Numbered from the stretch's first letter, positions 43,521-53,345 are shown. The stretch: 64,000 nt of DNA from Streptomyces sp. NBC_01268 (GCF_036240795.1 NZ_CP108454.1:7748001-7812000), one strand, 5' to 3'. The notes: a model not told the origin generated them from the sequence alone. Made by a program: numbers and translations.

Positions 43521-44750
43521 ATGAGGAATCCGCAGATTGACTACGGGGCGGTCTTCCGTGCCCTGCCCGGCATGGTGGCTCTGCTCACTCCTGACCTGCT
43601 GTACGCGGACGCCAACGAGGACTTCCTCCGGCTCGCGGGGCGCAGCCGCGACCAGCTGGTGGGCCGCTACATCTTCGACGTCTTCCCCGAACACCCCGAC
43701 GAACCGGCCGCGGCCGGCATGCGGGAGACCCGGGAGTCGATGCTGCGCGTGGTGTCCTCCGGCGAGCGCGACACCATGGCGCTGTTGCGTTACGACATCG
43801 AGGACACGGCACGACCAGGACGCTGGGTGGAGCACTTCTGGAGTCCGGTCAACGCGCCCGTGTTCGGCTCGGACGGGAGCGTGGTGCTGATTGTGCACCG
43901 GGTGGAGGAGGTCACCGAACTCGTCCGCGCCCGCGGCGGCCCGGGCGGTGGCAGTCACGTCCACGCGCTGGAGGCCGAGCTCTACACCCGCGCCCGTGAA
44001 CTGCAGGACATCAACGAACGCCTGCGCCAGTCGCAGGCGCGTGACCGTGAGGTCGCCCTCGCCCTGCAGGCGGCGATGCTGCCGGCCCCCACGCCGGTCG
44101 GGCATCACCGGGCAGCCGTCCGCTACCAGCCCGCCGTCGGCGCCCTGAACGTGTGCGGCGACTGGTACGACCTGGTCGACCTGCCCGGTGACCGGATCGC
44201 GGTCGCCGTCGGCGACGTCGTCGGCCACGGCCTGGAAGCGGCCTGCGTCATGGGGCAGCTGCGCAGCGCGCTGAGCGCCGCCGCCCGTGTCGCCGACGGT
44301 CCGGCCCGGGCCCTGGAAGCCCTCGGACTGTATGCCCGCAGCGTCGAGGGGGCCGAGTCGACCACTGTGGTGAAGACCTTCATCGACTGGGACACCCACA
44401 CCATCACGTACAGCAGCGCCGGCCATCCCCCTCCTGCCCTGCTCGACCCCGACGGCACCGTGACCTTCCTCGACCAGGCGACCGATCCACCTCTGGGCGC
44501 GCGCCCCGAACACGTCCCGCGACCGGAAAGCAGCAGGGCGTTCACCGAAGGCGCCACCCTGGTCCTCTACACCGACGGCCTGATCGAACGCCGTACGGAG
44601 GACATCGACACCGGACTGGGCCGCCTCGCCGCCTCCCTCACCCGCCATGGACGAGCCGGACCGGAGGACCTGGCCGACGCCCTCCTTGCCGACTTGCTCC
44701 CGCCTGACGGCAACACCGACGACACGGCGTTGGTCGTCCTCCGTCTGTGA
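43521..44750 (+). CDS. PAS-SpoIIE (PP2C) phosphatase
   Basis: 409 residues from the ATG at 43521. A PAS domain (about 5-125: GMVALLTPDLLYADANEDFL, RLAGRSRDQLVGRYIFDVFP) is followed by a short coiled segment (about 150-190, LQDINERLRQSQARDREVAL) and a PP2C domain (about 195-409) with GDWYDLVDLPGDRIAVAVGD, VVGHGLEA, TLVLYTDGLIERR and NTDDTALVVLRL. It is a stand-alone serine phosphatase of the RsbU class; the partner STAS protein is not nearby. Confidence 0.92.
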   Translation: MRNPQIDYGAVFRALPGMVALLTPDLLYADANEDFLRLAGRSRDQLVGRYIFDVFPEHPDEPAAAGMRETRESMLRVVSSGERDTMALLRYDIEDTARPGRWVEHFWSPVNAPVFGSDGSVVLIVHRVEEVTELVRARGGPGGGSHVHALEAELYTRARELQDINERLRQSQARDREVALALQAAMLPAPTPVGHHRAAVRYQPAVGALNVCGDWYDLVDLPGDRIAVAVGDVVGHGLEAACVMGQLRSALSAAARVADGPARALEALGLYARSVEGAESTTVVKTFIDWDTHTITYSSAGHPPPALLDPDGTVTFLDQATDPPLGARPEHVPRPESSRAFTEGATLVLYTDGLIERRTEDIDTGLGRLAASLTRHGRAGPEDLADALLADLLPPDGNTDDTALVVLRL

Positions 44751-44948
44751 CCGGCACCGACGGACCTGAAGGAGTTCGAGACGGGGCGGAGCACCGTCGC
44801 GGACTGCGCGCTGCTGTGGGGTGCCGGCGAGCTGACAGCGGTGGGCCTGCCCTCGCCTCCGTGATCGAGCCGATCATCGACCGTGAACGCGAAGTCCTGG
44901 AGCGCCTGGCGCAGATGATGTCCATCGTGGCTCTCGGTCGCCACGCCG

Positions 44949-45107
44949 GCCCATCGCCGCCCGAACCGCGGACGCGTCGCGCACGATCGCGAGTCCGCAG
45001 TCGTAGGGGACGTTCCACGTCTTGTGGGCGTCCGTCGCCAGGCCGGCGGCATGGGGGCACCGCAGGACGCCCGCCTGGGGCTCGTCATGCTCCGTCCGGA
45101 ATCCCAC
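44949..45107 (-). pseudogene. PLP-dependent group II decarboxylase shard
   Basis: About 50 codons; HAAGLATDAHKTWNVPYDCG then LAIVRDASAVRAAMG contain the PLP-lysine motif (ATD-H-K) of group II decarboxylases. It does not match the glutamate decarboxylase at 54103 closely (there SINVSGHKYGLVYP), so it derives from another subfamily. Everything before and after is missing. 44751-44948 holds nothing else. Confidence 0.6.
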
Positions 45108-45195
45108 GATTCACGCCTGGCAAGCCTTTGCCATGGCGAGGACTTGCCGCCGTGAGGCCTTCACGACGGCGTTCACGGGTCGATAGACCCATGGC

Positions 45196-48100
45196 ATGTC
45201 TTCCCCCTCTCGTACTTCCGCCTTCCGGCGCGGGCGCTGGCGGCTGATCTCGGTTGCCACCGCGGTGCCGCTGCTGGCGTCGGGGCTTGCGGTCCTGCAA
45301 GCGCCCGCACAAGCCACTCCGAGCAAGCCCACCGTTCCTGCCAAGCCCTCGGCGACCCACAAGGTCACCCTGGTCACCGGCGACGTCGTCACCGTCACCA
45401 CGACGGCCGACGGCAGGCAGATCGCCGAGGTCGACCGGCCCGACAGCGCCGTCGGCGGCGTGAAGCTCCAGGAGATCAAGGGCGACCTCTTCGTCATCCC
45501 GGACGAGGCGGCGCCGCTGCTGGACACGGACACGCTGGACCGACGGCTGTTCAACGTCACCGACCTGATCGAGATGGGCTACGACGACGCGAAAGCGGCT
45601 GAGGTACCGCTGATCGCGACGTACACCCAGCCGAAGTCCCGCGCGGCCGTCGAGCCCACGGCTCCCCGGGGCAGCAGGCTCACCCGAAAGCTCAAGGGCA
45701 TCCGAGGCGCCGCGCTCAGCACGGAGAAGCGGCGGACCCGCACCTTCTGGAACACCGTCGCGCCGCAGGGCAGCCCGTCTCTGGGCGCGGGCGTGGCGAA
45801 GCTGTGGCTCGACGGTCGCGTGAAGGCCAGTCTGAAGGAGAGCGTGCCGCTGATCGGCGCGCCCGAGGCCTGGGCGGCCGGCTACGACGGCAAAGGCGTC
45901 AAGGTCGCGGTGCTCGACACCGGCATCGACGTCAACCACCCCGACTTCGCAGGCCTGATCGACGGCACGGCGAGCTTCGTGCCGGGTGAGGCCGTCACCG
46001 ACGTCAACGGGCACGGCTCGCATGTCGCCGGCACGATCGTCGGTTCGGGCGCCGCCTCCGGGGGCGACTACAAGGGCGTCGCCCCCGGCGCCGACCTGTA
46101 CGTCGGCAAGGTGCTCGGCGGCGCCGAGGGCTACGGTCAGGACTCCTGGGTCATGGCCGGCATGCAGTGGGCTGCCGAATCCGGCGCGGACGTGGTCAAC
46201 ATGAGCCTCGGCGACTCCTACCCGACGGACGGCAGCGACCCCATGTCGCAGTCGGTCGACGCGCTGTCCGCCCAGTACGGCACGCTGTTCGTCATAGCCG
46301 CCGGCAACTCCGGCCCGGAGAGCATCTCCGCCCCGGGCGCGGCCGCCTCGGCGCTGACCGTGGCCGCCACGGACAAGCAGGACCGGCTCGCGTCCTTCTC
46401 CAGCACCGGCCCGCTGGCCTACTCCGGCGGTATGAAGCCGGACATCGCGGCGCCCGGCGTGGACATCACCGCGGCCCGCTCGCAGGAGATGACCGGCGGT
46501 GGTGAGGGCCTCTACCGCACCATCAGCGGCACCTCGATGGCCACCCCGCATGTGGTCGGTGCGGCGGCGATCCTGGCCCAGCAGCACCCGGACTGGACCG
46601 GCGCGCAGCTCAAGGAACACCTGATGAGCACCGCCAAGGGCCTGGACGGCGGGTACTCGCCGTACGAGGTCGGCACCGGCCGTCTCGACGTGGCCGCCGC
46701 CGTGCGCACCACGGTCCGCGGCACCGGATCGCTCTTCTTCGGCAACCACACATGGCCGCACGAGCCGAGCGACGGCGCCGTCACCAAGGACCTGACCTTC
46801 ACCAACACCGGCTCCGCCGACGTCACGCTGAACCTGGCGCTGAGCGACGACGACGGCGGCCCGTTCACGCTGGGAGCCACGACGGTCACCGTCCCGGCGG
46901 GCGGCACCGCCGCCGTCCCGGTGACCGGTGACCCGCAGGCCGCCTCGGCAGGCCGGCACGTCGGCTATGTGACGGCCACCGACGCGGCCACCGGGCAGCC
47001 GGTGACCCGCACGTCCGTGGCGCTGCTCAAGGAGGAGGAGCGCTACGACCTGAACATCAAGCTGCTCGGGCGGGACGGCAAGCCCGGCGCCGGCTGGGTC
47101 ACGATCAACCTGGCCGGCGACTTCTGGCCGTGGCAGGTCTACGTCGACGGCTCGACCACCATGCGCATGGCACCCGGCCTGTACACCGTCGCGGGGTACC
47201 TCGACGTGACCGGCGAGAAGGCGGACCGCTCGGGTCTGGCCGTGCTGGTCGACCCGGAGACCGTGCTCAAGGACGGCGCCGCGGACGTGGTGCTCGACGC
47301 GAGCAAGGCACGCCTGCTGCAGACCGAGGCGCCGCAGCGCACCGAGGACCGCCAGCGCAAGGTCGACTTCAACGTCCACTACAAGGACCTGGACCCGTTC
47401 ATGGACTACCGCAGCGCGTACGTGCTGCCGCCGACGTACGACGACGTCTACGTCGCGCCGACGGAGCCGATGAAGCAGGGCACGTTCATGCTGACCACCC
47501 GTTGGCGCAAGGGCGAGCCGCAGCTCAGCCTGAGCACGAAGGGCGGTCGACTCCGGTTCGAGGCACTGGCGCAGGCGGGCAGCGCCCTGGGCACGTCCAC
47601 GGACACGCTGGACGCCGTCTACGCGGGCAACGGTGCGGCGGCCGCGTACGAGCGGGGCAACGCCAGGGGCAAGGTCGTCGTCATCGAGCGCAGCGACGAG
47701 GTCTCGCCCCAGGAGCGCACGGAGGCCGCGGTCGCGGCCGGGGCGAAGGCGCTGATCGTGGTCAACGACGGTGTCGGTCCCCTGATGGAGTACGTCGGCG
47801 AGTCGGCCATCCCGGTCGCCACCGTGCACCGTGACGCGGGCAAGACCCTCGTCACCATGGCCAAGGCCGGCATGTTCAAGCTGACCGTGAAGCAGACCGA
47901 GTACACACCGTTCGTCTACGACCTCACCCGGGAGTACCCCGGCCAGGTTCCGGACCGTGCCCTGGTCTACAAGCCGACCAAGGACGACCTCGCCCGGATC
48001 GACGCCCGCTACTACTCCGCCACGGCCGGCGGGCCGGCGGAGGGCTACCGGTCCGACTTCACCCTCAGCCCGTCCTTCAACTTCCCCGAGCGCGAGTGGC

Positions 48101-48933
48101 ACCCGGGCACCCGCACCGAATGGGTGACTCCGGGCCAGGTCTGGAGGGAGTTCCACGCGCAGGGCGTCGACGGCGGCCTGCCGTGGGTGATGGTGTCGGG
48201 GGACAACACGTACACCAAGGGCAGCACCACCCGACTGGACTGGTTCGCTCCGGTGACCAGGCCCGGCCAGAGCGAGTCGTTCGGCGTGTACAACTCCCGC
48301 TGGCAGAACTACATGACCTGGAACGTGCAGGCGTGGGCCTCCTCCAGTGACACCATGCGCCTCGGCGGCTTCCTGCCGTGGGGTGAGACGCCGACCCACC
48401 TGCAGGTCTTCCAGGGCGACACGCTGATCCACGACAACCCGAACAGCACGGACATGCAGTGGGTGGAGGTGCCGGCGGGCAACCTGCCCTACCGCGCCGT
48501 CCTGGACGCGGAGCGGCCCGCTGACGTCTTCCGGCTCTCGACGCGCACCCATACCGAGTGGACGTTCATGTCCGACACCGTCGATTCGGACTTCTTCGAG
48601 CCGTTTCCGGTGCTGAACCTGGACTACGAGCTGGAGTCGGACCTGCACGGCGACGTCAAGGCCAACGCGACCCAGCGGATCGCGCTCAAGCCGGTGTCGA
48701 TGGGCCGAGGCACCGTGCCGGGCACCGTCACCACGGTGAAGCTGGACGTCTCGTACGACGACGGTGCCACCTGGCGGAAGGTATCCGTGACGAAGGGCCC
48801 TGACGGCTACTGGACGGGTTCGTTCAGGACGGCCACGAAGCCCGGCGGCTTCGTCTCGGTCCGCGCGAGCGCCGAGACGGGCAGGGGCTTCAGCGTCAAG
48901 AACGAGATCATCCGGGCGTACGGCCTGCGATGA
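45196..48933 (+). CDS. Large secreted S8 family serine peptidase
   Basis: 1245 residues. Signal peptide about 1-42 (RRGRWRLISVATAVPLL.. to AQATPS), a prodomain to about 220, then the S8 domain with D241 (VAVLDTGIDV), H273 (NGHGSHVAG), Asn in IAAGNSGPE and S447 (GTSMATPH). Beyond about 520 come beta-rich regions, a PA-like segment (about 800-900: ARGKVVVIERSDEVSPQERT, AVAAGAKALIVVNDGV) and a C-terminal domain with YDDGATWRKVSVTKG. It starts at an ATG. A strong hairpin follows the stop. Such large subtilases are typical of Streptomyces exoproteomes. Confidence 0.95.
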   Translation: MSSPSRTSAFRRGRWRLISVATAVPLLASGLAVLQAPAQATPSKPTVPAKPSATHKVTLVTGDVVTVTTTADGRQIAEVDRPDSAVGGVKLQEIKGDLFVIPDEAAPLLDTDTLDRRLFNVTDLIEMGYDDAKAAEVPLIATYTQPKSRAAVEPTAPRGSRLTRKLKGIRGAALSTEKRRTRTFWNTVAPQGSPSLGAGVAKLWLDGRVKASLKESVPLIGAPEAWAAGYDGKGVKVAVLDTGIDVNHPDFAGLIDGTASFVPGEAVTDVNGHGSHVAGTIVGSGAASGGDYKGVAPGADLYVGKVLGGAEGYGQDSWVMAGMQWAAESGADVVNMSLGDSYPTDGSDPMSQSVDALSAQYGTLFVIAAGNSGPESISAPGAAASALTVAATDKQDRLASFSSTGPLAYSGGMKPDIAAPGVDITAARSQEMTGGGEGLYRTISGTSMATPHVVGAAAILAQQHPDWTGAQLKEHLMSTAKGLDGGYSPYEVGTGRLDVAAAVRTTVRGTGSLFFGNHTWPHEPSDGAVTKDLTFTNTGSADVTLNLALSDDDGGPFTLGATTVTVPAGGTAAVPVTGDPQAASAGRHVGYVTATDAATGQPVTRTSVALLKEEERYDLNIKLLGRDGKPGAGWVTINLAGDFWPWQVYVDGSTTMRMAPGLYTVAGYLDVTGEKADRSGLAVLVDPETVLKDGAADVVLDASKARLLQTEAPQRTEDRQRKVDFNVHYKDLDPFMDYRSAYVLPPTYDDVYVAPTEPMKQGTFMLTTRWRKGEPQLSLSTKGGRLRFEALAQAGSALGTSTDTLDAVYAGNGAAAAYERGNARGKVVVIERSDEVSPQERTEAAVAAGAKALIVVNDGVGPLMEYVGESAIPVATVHRDAGKTLVTMAKAGMFKLTVKQTEYTPFVYDLTREYPGQVPDRALVYKPTKDDLARIDARYYSATAGGPAEGYRSDFTLSPSFNFPEREWHPGTRTEWVTPGQVWREFHAQGVDGGLPWVMVSGDNTYTKGSTTRLDWFAPVTRPGQSESFGVYNSRWQNYMTWNVQAWASSSDTMRLGGFLPWGETPTHLQVFQGDTLIHDNPNSTDMQWVEVPAGNLPYRAVLDAERPADVFRLSTRTHTEWTFMSDTVDSDFFEPFPVLNLDYELESDLHGDVKANATQRIALKPVSMGRGTVPGTVTTVKLDVSYDDGATWRKVSVTKGPDGYWTGSFRTATKPGGFVSVRASAETGRGFSVKNEIIRAYGLR

Positions 48934-48944
48934 ACCGTACTGTT

Positions 48945-48974
48945 GGGCCCCGGGGCGGAGACTCCCCGGGGCCC
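48945..48974. terminator. GC-rich hairpin after the large subtilase
   Basis: 11-bp perfect stem GGGCCCCGGGG/CCCCGGGGCCC with an 8-nt loop, 11 bp after the stop codon. Separates the protease from the regulator that follows. Confidence 0.75.
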
Positions 48975-49070
48975 TTCCCCTCGCACCTACTCCCATCAGG
49001 GACTATCCAGAATCTGCCGCCGTGGCACATACTCTCCCCGCTGCGCCGAGCGGAGGAGAGACGGTCGCCG

Positions 49071-50069
49071 ATGTTGGATGTCCTGGGCCTCGAACCCGAT
49101 GACGAGCGCGTCTACCGGGCGCTGCTCGGACGCCCGAACTCCACCGCGATCGTGTTGTCCGACCAGCTCGACCTGCCGCACGCGCACGTCGACAAGGCGT
49201 TGTCCCGCCTGGTCGAGTGGGGACTCGTGACCAGGTCGGCGGACGAGCGGTTCACCGCCGCACCGCCGGCCATGGCGCTCGGCGCTCTCATCAGCCAGCG
49301 CCGGGACGGGCTGCGGATGGCCGAGCACGCCCTGGTGACCTTCGCCGAGGAACACCGGGCGGCGATGACCGGGAGCAGCATCAGCGACCTGATCGAGGTC
49401 GTCACGGGCGTCGACGCCATCCGCCATCGCTTCCTCCAGGTACAGCAGGCGGCCCGTACGCAGGTCCGCTCCTTCATCACCGCGCCGTTCGTCGCCCTGC
49501 CGCCCGACGAGAACACGGCCGAACCCATGGCCATCGGCCGCGGCGTACGGTTCAGGGCGGTACTGGACCGGGCCGTGCTGGCTGAGCCGGGCATCCTCGA
49601 CGACGCGATCGATTCCCTGCGCAGGGGAGTGCAACTGCGCGTCGCCGACCAGCTGCCGATGAAGCTCGTGCTGGCCGACGCCGACCTCGGCCTCGTCCCG
49701 CTCGCGGTCACACCGGACGGGGAGCCCGGCGCCGCGCTGCTGCACCGCAGCGGACTGCTGGACGCGCTGGACGCTCTGTTCGAGACGGTGTGGCGCGCTG
49801 CCGACCCGCTCGCGCTGGCGGCCAGGGTCGGAGAGTCCGAACCCACCGTCGAGGTCGGTCCGCACGGCCCGACCGAGCTCGACCGCAGGATCCTCGCGCT
49901 GCTCCTGGCCGGCCTGACGGACCTGGCGGCAGCGACGCAACTCGGTCTGTCACCGCGCACGCTCCACCGGCGCCTGCGCCATCTCATGGACCTGGCCGGA
50001 GTCCGGACCCGGATGCAGCTCGGCGCCTGCGCGGTGCGAAACGGCTGGGCGGAGCCCCTGCGGGCGTGA
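49071..50069 (+). CDS. TrmB/LuxR-type helix-turn-helix regulator
   Basis: 332 residues from the ATG at 49071 (GGAGGAG 12 nt upstream). The N-terminal 75 residues form a TrmB-like winged helix (LGLEPDDERVYRALLGRPNS, LDLPHAHVDKALSRLVEWGL), the middle (about 115-255) resembles the TrmB effector/phospholipase-D-like domain, and the C-terminus is a LuxR-type HTH: RILALLLAGLTDLAAATQLG then LSPRTLHRRLRHLMDLAGV. This layout is frequent next to S8 peptidase genes in Streptomyces, so it may control the upstream protease. Confidence 0.88.
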   Translation: MLDVLGLEPDDERVYRALLGRPNSTAIVLSDQLDLPHAHVDKALSRLVEWGLVTRSADERFTAAPPAMALGALISQRRDGLRMAEHALVTFAEEHRAAMTGSSISDLIEVVTGVDAIRHRFLQVQQAARTQVRSFITAPFVALPPDENTAEPMAIGRGVRFRAVLDRAVLAEPGILDDAIDSLRRGVQLRVADQLPMKLVLADADLGLVPLAVTPDGEPGAALLHRSGLLDALDALFETVWRAADPLALAARVGESEPTVEVGPHGPTELDRRILALLLAGLTDLAAATQLGLSPRTLHRRLRHLMDLAGVRTRMQLGACAVRNGWAEPLRA

Positions 50070-50105
50070 TGGGCAAGCGTCGGCGCTGCACCGCGGGAGC
50101 CGTGC

Positions 50106-50131
50106 GGCCGACGTGGTCGTCCCGACCACTC
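50106..50131. terminator. 26-bp repeated hairpin element, copy 2
   Basis: Identical to 21621-21646; the hairpin GTGGTCG-TCC-CGACCAC spans 50113-50129, 37 bp after the regulator stop. Likely terminator. 50132-50304 has no gene. Confidence 0.6.
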
Positions 50132-50304
50132 CGTGCCCAGGGAGGGGTGCTCGAGCCGTACCGACAGACACCCGTGGACGTCCAGGTGACCTACCGAGGC
50201 GCGTGCCGCTGACTCGCATCTGTGCGCCGGGCACACTCATCACCGGGGTCGCTGTGCTCGCAGCATGGTTCCGGCCGTGATGGCCTGTTTATGGTGCCTC
50301 GCAT

Positions 50305-50634
50305 TCACACCGAACCCGATGGTGTGCGTCTCGGTACCAGTGCCAGGAGGGCAGCCGATGAGCACAGTCTCAGTACAGTCCGGATCTCCACCGGCCCCAC
50401 CCCACCGGTGGGGCGCCCCTCGCGCACCCGGTCCAGGTCCGGCTTCCCGAAGAGCAGCCCGGCAGTCCCGGAATCCCACACGGTCGCCTCCGGATCCAGA
50501 CAGGCGTCGATCCGCGCGGGGTCTCCGGCCGAGTAGGCCTCGTACATGGTGGTGATCACCCGCCAGATGGCGGCTGCCGTCTCAGGGGCCGCGCCGGGGC
50601 GGGCACCGGCGGGGGACGAGGGGGACACGGGCAT
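50305..50634 (-). pseudogene. SnoaL/NTF2-like protein, C-terminally truncated
   Basis: Starts MPVSPSSPAGARPGAAPETA, then AIWRVITTMYEAYSAGDPAR, IDACLDPEATVWDSGTAGLL and FGKPDLDRVREGRPTG follow the first half of NTF2-like (DUF4440/SnoaL) proteins. After GPVEIRTV the sequence departs from the family and ends in VLRLCSSAALLALVPRRTPS, so the second half of the cone fold is lost. Short out-of-frame remnants continue to about 50240. Confidence 0.6.
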
Positions 50635-50896
50635 GGCGGGGCCTCCGGAGCTGTGGGAGAGAGGTCGCGCGCCTCCCAACGGGACGGCGACGGGCAGTCA
50701 ACCTACACACCCGGGTAGCTCATCACGCGCGCCCTTGCGCCCGGGCTCCCGTCGGAATCCTGGCCCGACATCTGGATCGTGACTGGTCCGGGACGGCGGT
50801 GGCCTGGAGTTCGGTGCGGGCTCGGGACGCCCATGGCCGGGCGTCGAGTCTCCGCGCCGTTGTCGACCGGGCCAACACTGCCTGATCCGGAAGCGC

Positions 50897-51347
50897 TGTA
50901 CGCCGGTGGTGCCGTCGATGCGTTTCCGGAGCAGGTCGGCGTGGCCGTTGTGGCGGCGTACTCCTCGATCATGTGGACGTAGATCCAGCGGAGGCTGACG
51001 TCCTGCTCCATGAAGCGGCCGGTGTCGGGCAGAGCGCGGTCGGCGCAGTGCTCGCGGGCGCGGGCGGTCTCCGCGTGCCAGGTGGCCAGAGCGTCGCGCA
51101 GGGTGGCGCCCTCGGCCGGTTCGAAGCCGCCGTCGGGGGCATCGGGGTCGGCCTGCGGGTCGTAGATGGGCGGGGCCTGCTCTCCGGCGCACACTCGGCG
51201 GAACCAGTGCCGCTCCACCTCCGCCATGTGCTGGACGAGGCCGGTCAGTGTGAACGCGGACGGGGGCACGGATGCGACGGCGGCCTTCTCATCGTCCAGG
51301 CCCTCGCACTTCATGGCGAGGGTGGTGCGATGAAGAAAGTGGCCTGC
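50897..51347 (-). pseudogene. DinB/DUF664 family protein, frameshifted
   Basis: HFLHRTTLAMKCEGLDDEKA, FTLTGLVQHMAEVERHWFRR, ATWHAETARAREH and DVSLRWIYVHMIEEYA are the DUF664 core with metal-binding His. At about 50955 the frame breaks; inserting one C restores RHNGHADLLRKRIDGTTGV, the usual end of the fold. The expected stop after TTGV is also gone, and the first 15 to 20 residues are lost. Relatives are mycothiol-dependent or other metal hydrolases/transferases. The single-base loss may be real or a sequencing error. Confidence 0.75.
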
Positions 51348-51471
51348 TTGGCTCCCTTCCTGACGCGCCCGCGGCGGACCCGGTAGGCCTGCCGGGTCCG
51401 CCGCACTTCCCCACGGCATGAGCCCCCGCCCGCGTCGCCGCCGCTGGTCGTCCGTCGCGCCCGCTCCGTCC

Positions 51472-52698
51472 TCATCCCACGCCCCGAGGCTCCGGCGAGG
51501 CGGGCCGACCGCGGGCGTAGCGGCGGCCGATGGGCTCGGCGCTCAGACCGTGCAACACGATGCTGACCATGACGGTGATCACCATCACCCGGCTGATGAA
51601 GTCACCGCCACCGGCCGCAGGCAGTTCGATCGCGGCGAGGAGGCCGAAGACCACCGAGGTCACTCCTCTGGGCCCCATCCACCCCAGGAACAGCCTGTCG
51701 GACAGCGACAGATCCGTACCGATCAGCGCGAGCATCACGGGCACCAGGCGCACCAGTGTGACGGCGAGGAGGGCGTAGAGGACGACGGAGAGGTGGAAGC
51801 CGTCCCAGAATTCGTCACTGACCAACTGGCCGAAGAGGAACCACAGGGCGAGTGTCAGCAAGGTGACCAGGTCGTCGGTCATCTTCACGGTGTCCCCGGG
51901 GAGATGCCGCATCGCCGGCGCGATGCAGACGCCGGCGACGAACGAGGCGACGAACCCGTTGCCGCCCAGCGCCGCGGACAGGGTGTAAGCGGCGATGGGC
52001 ACGCTCAGCACCGCGAGGCGCGTGGCGCCAGGCAGCGTCCAGCCCCTCGCCCAGGAGCGCTGCAACAGCCATCCGGTCACGTAGCCGACGAGCGATCCGG
52101 CCCCGACGGCCCAGCCCGCCGCTCCGACGGCGTCGAGGAGCGCCTCGGTGTAGTCGTCGCCGACCGTGTGGTACTCGGTGGCGGCGGTGACACAGATCAG
52201 GAACACCGGTGAGACGATTCCGTCGCTCAGGCCGCCCTCGACGTTGAGTACCTCCCGGAGGCGCGCCGGGATGCGCTTGTCCCGCACGACGGCCGAGGCG
52301 GGCGCCAGATCGAGGGGGACGACGACGGTCGCCAGTGTCGCCAGCACCCATCCGGGCTCGTCGGGGAAGAAGGCGAGCGCGGTCAGAAAGGCAGCGACCA
52401 GGGTCAGCGGCAGACCGGTGCCCAGGAGACGGGCGACGACGCTCCTCTCGCGTCGGATGACTCCCGCCGGAACCTCGGTCGCATCGACGAAGAGCAGCAG
52501 GGCGAGGACGACCTCCACCGCGTGCTCGAAGCCGGCCATGTCCCCGAGGTCGAAGACGAGTGGCGGGTCCGAGCCACTGGTGAGGGCGATGCCCGCCACC
52601 ATCATGGCGATCGGTGCGGTGATGCTCCACAGCGCGAGCCGGCGCGACAGAACGCACCAGGTGAACAGAATGCCCGCGATGACGGTTACGGCAAGCAA
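51472..52698 (-). CDS. Cation:proton antiporter (CPA1/NhaP-like)
   Basis: About 408 residues if the TTG at 52698 is used; the open frame extends further, but the upstream translation is not antiporter-like, so the start is uncertain. Eleven or so helices from LLAVTVIAGILFTWCVLSRR. Ion-site regions: VEVVLALLLFVDATEVPAGV, ATVVVPLDLAPASAVVRDKR, LNVEGGLSDGIVSPVFLICV and FLGWMGPRGVTSVVFGLLAA. No C-terminal regulatory domain, unlike the antiporter at 27710. Probable role in Na+/H+ or K+/H+ exchange. 52699-52933 holds no other gene. Confidence 0.85.
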   Translation of the reverse strand: MLAVTVIAGILFTWCVLSRRLALWSITAPIAMMVAGIALTSGSDPPLVFDLGDMAGFEHAVEVVLALLLFVDATEVPAGVIRRERSVVARLLGTGLPLTLVAAFLTALAFFPDEPGWVLATLATVVVPLDLAPASAVVRDKRIPARLREVLNVEGGLSDGIVSPVFLICVTAATEYHTVGDDYTEALLDAVGAAGWAVGAGSLVGYVTGWLLQRSWARGWTLPGATRLAVLSVPIAAYTLSAALGGNGFVASFVAGVCIAPAMRHLPGDTVKMTDDLVTLLTLALWFLFGQLVSDEFWDGFHLSVVLYALLAVTLVRLVPVMLALIGTDLSLSDRLFLGWMGPRGVTSVVFGLLAAIELPAAGGGDFISRVMVITVMVSIVLHGLSAEPIGRRYARGRPASPEPRGVG

Positions 52699-52933
52699 GA
52701 CGTCCGCGCTTTCGGAAGGGGTCTCGGGGAGACGCAGAGTAGGGCGAATGCCGCGCCGACTCGTGCGAGCACGCCGACAAGAGCCACGCACGAGGGTGCG
52801 CGTTCCCTCGCGGGACTTCGGCCCCGCGAGGACACCACCGGTCTCCGCCACCATGCCCGGGAGCGAGGAGGTCAGGCGGCGGGCACTGGGTTCGCCGGGA
52901 CATTGCGGGCAGCGCCGCCGACCACGGGGCTGC

Positions 52934-53345
52934 TCACGCGTACCGTGCCGTCTCCCGTTCGGGTCCCGACGGGGCGCCGCTGCCGAAAGCGCGGCGGTAG
53001 GCGGCGGGCGAGACACCGAAGGCCGTACGCATGTGCGCGCGCAGGGAGTTCCCGGAGCCGAGGCCGGCGCGGTGGGCGACGAGGTCGACCGGAAGGTCGG
53101 TCGTCTCCAGCAGTCGCTTGGCCGGCTCGAGGCGTTGTGCCGTGAGCCACCGCACGGGGGCGCCCCGACCTCGTTGCGCAACCGGCGGGTGAAGGACCGC
53201 AGGCTCATCCGGGAGTGCTCGGCGAGCCGGGCGAGGGTGAGGGGCCGCGGAGGTGTTCCAGGGCCCAGGCGTGGGTGGTGGTGGTACCGGCCAGGGTGGG
53301 ATCCGGTACGGGCCGGTCGACACCCGCTGGTGGGCCGAGCTTGGA
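52934..53345 (-). pseudogene. AraC/GlxA-type regulator C-terminal fragment with two frameshifts
   Basis: Three frames must be joined: THAWALEHLRGP (about 53244-53290), then LTLARLAEHSRMSLRSFTRR (to about 53155), then VRWLTAQRLEPAKRLLETTD, LPVDLVAHRAGLGSGNSLRA and HMRTAFGVSPAAYRRAFGSG. This is the double helix-turn-helix of AraC regulators of the DJ-1/PfpI-fused GlxA type. The N-terminal ligand domain is absent upstream. Clearly inactive. Confidence 0.75.

Noticed and set aside
45085..48996. 1303-codon open frame on the minus strand opposite the large subtilase
   Set aside because: Composition is Arg/Gly/Val/Asp-rich with no family pattern, and the plus strand encodes a clear S8 protease; it is an antisense artefact of high GC.
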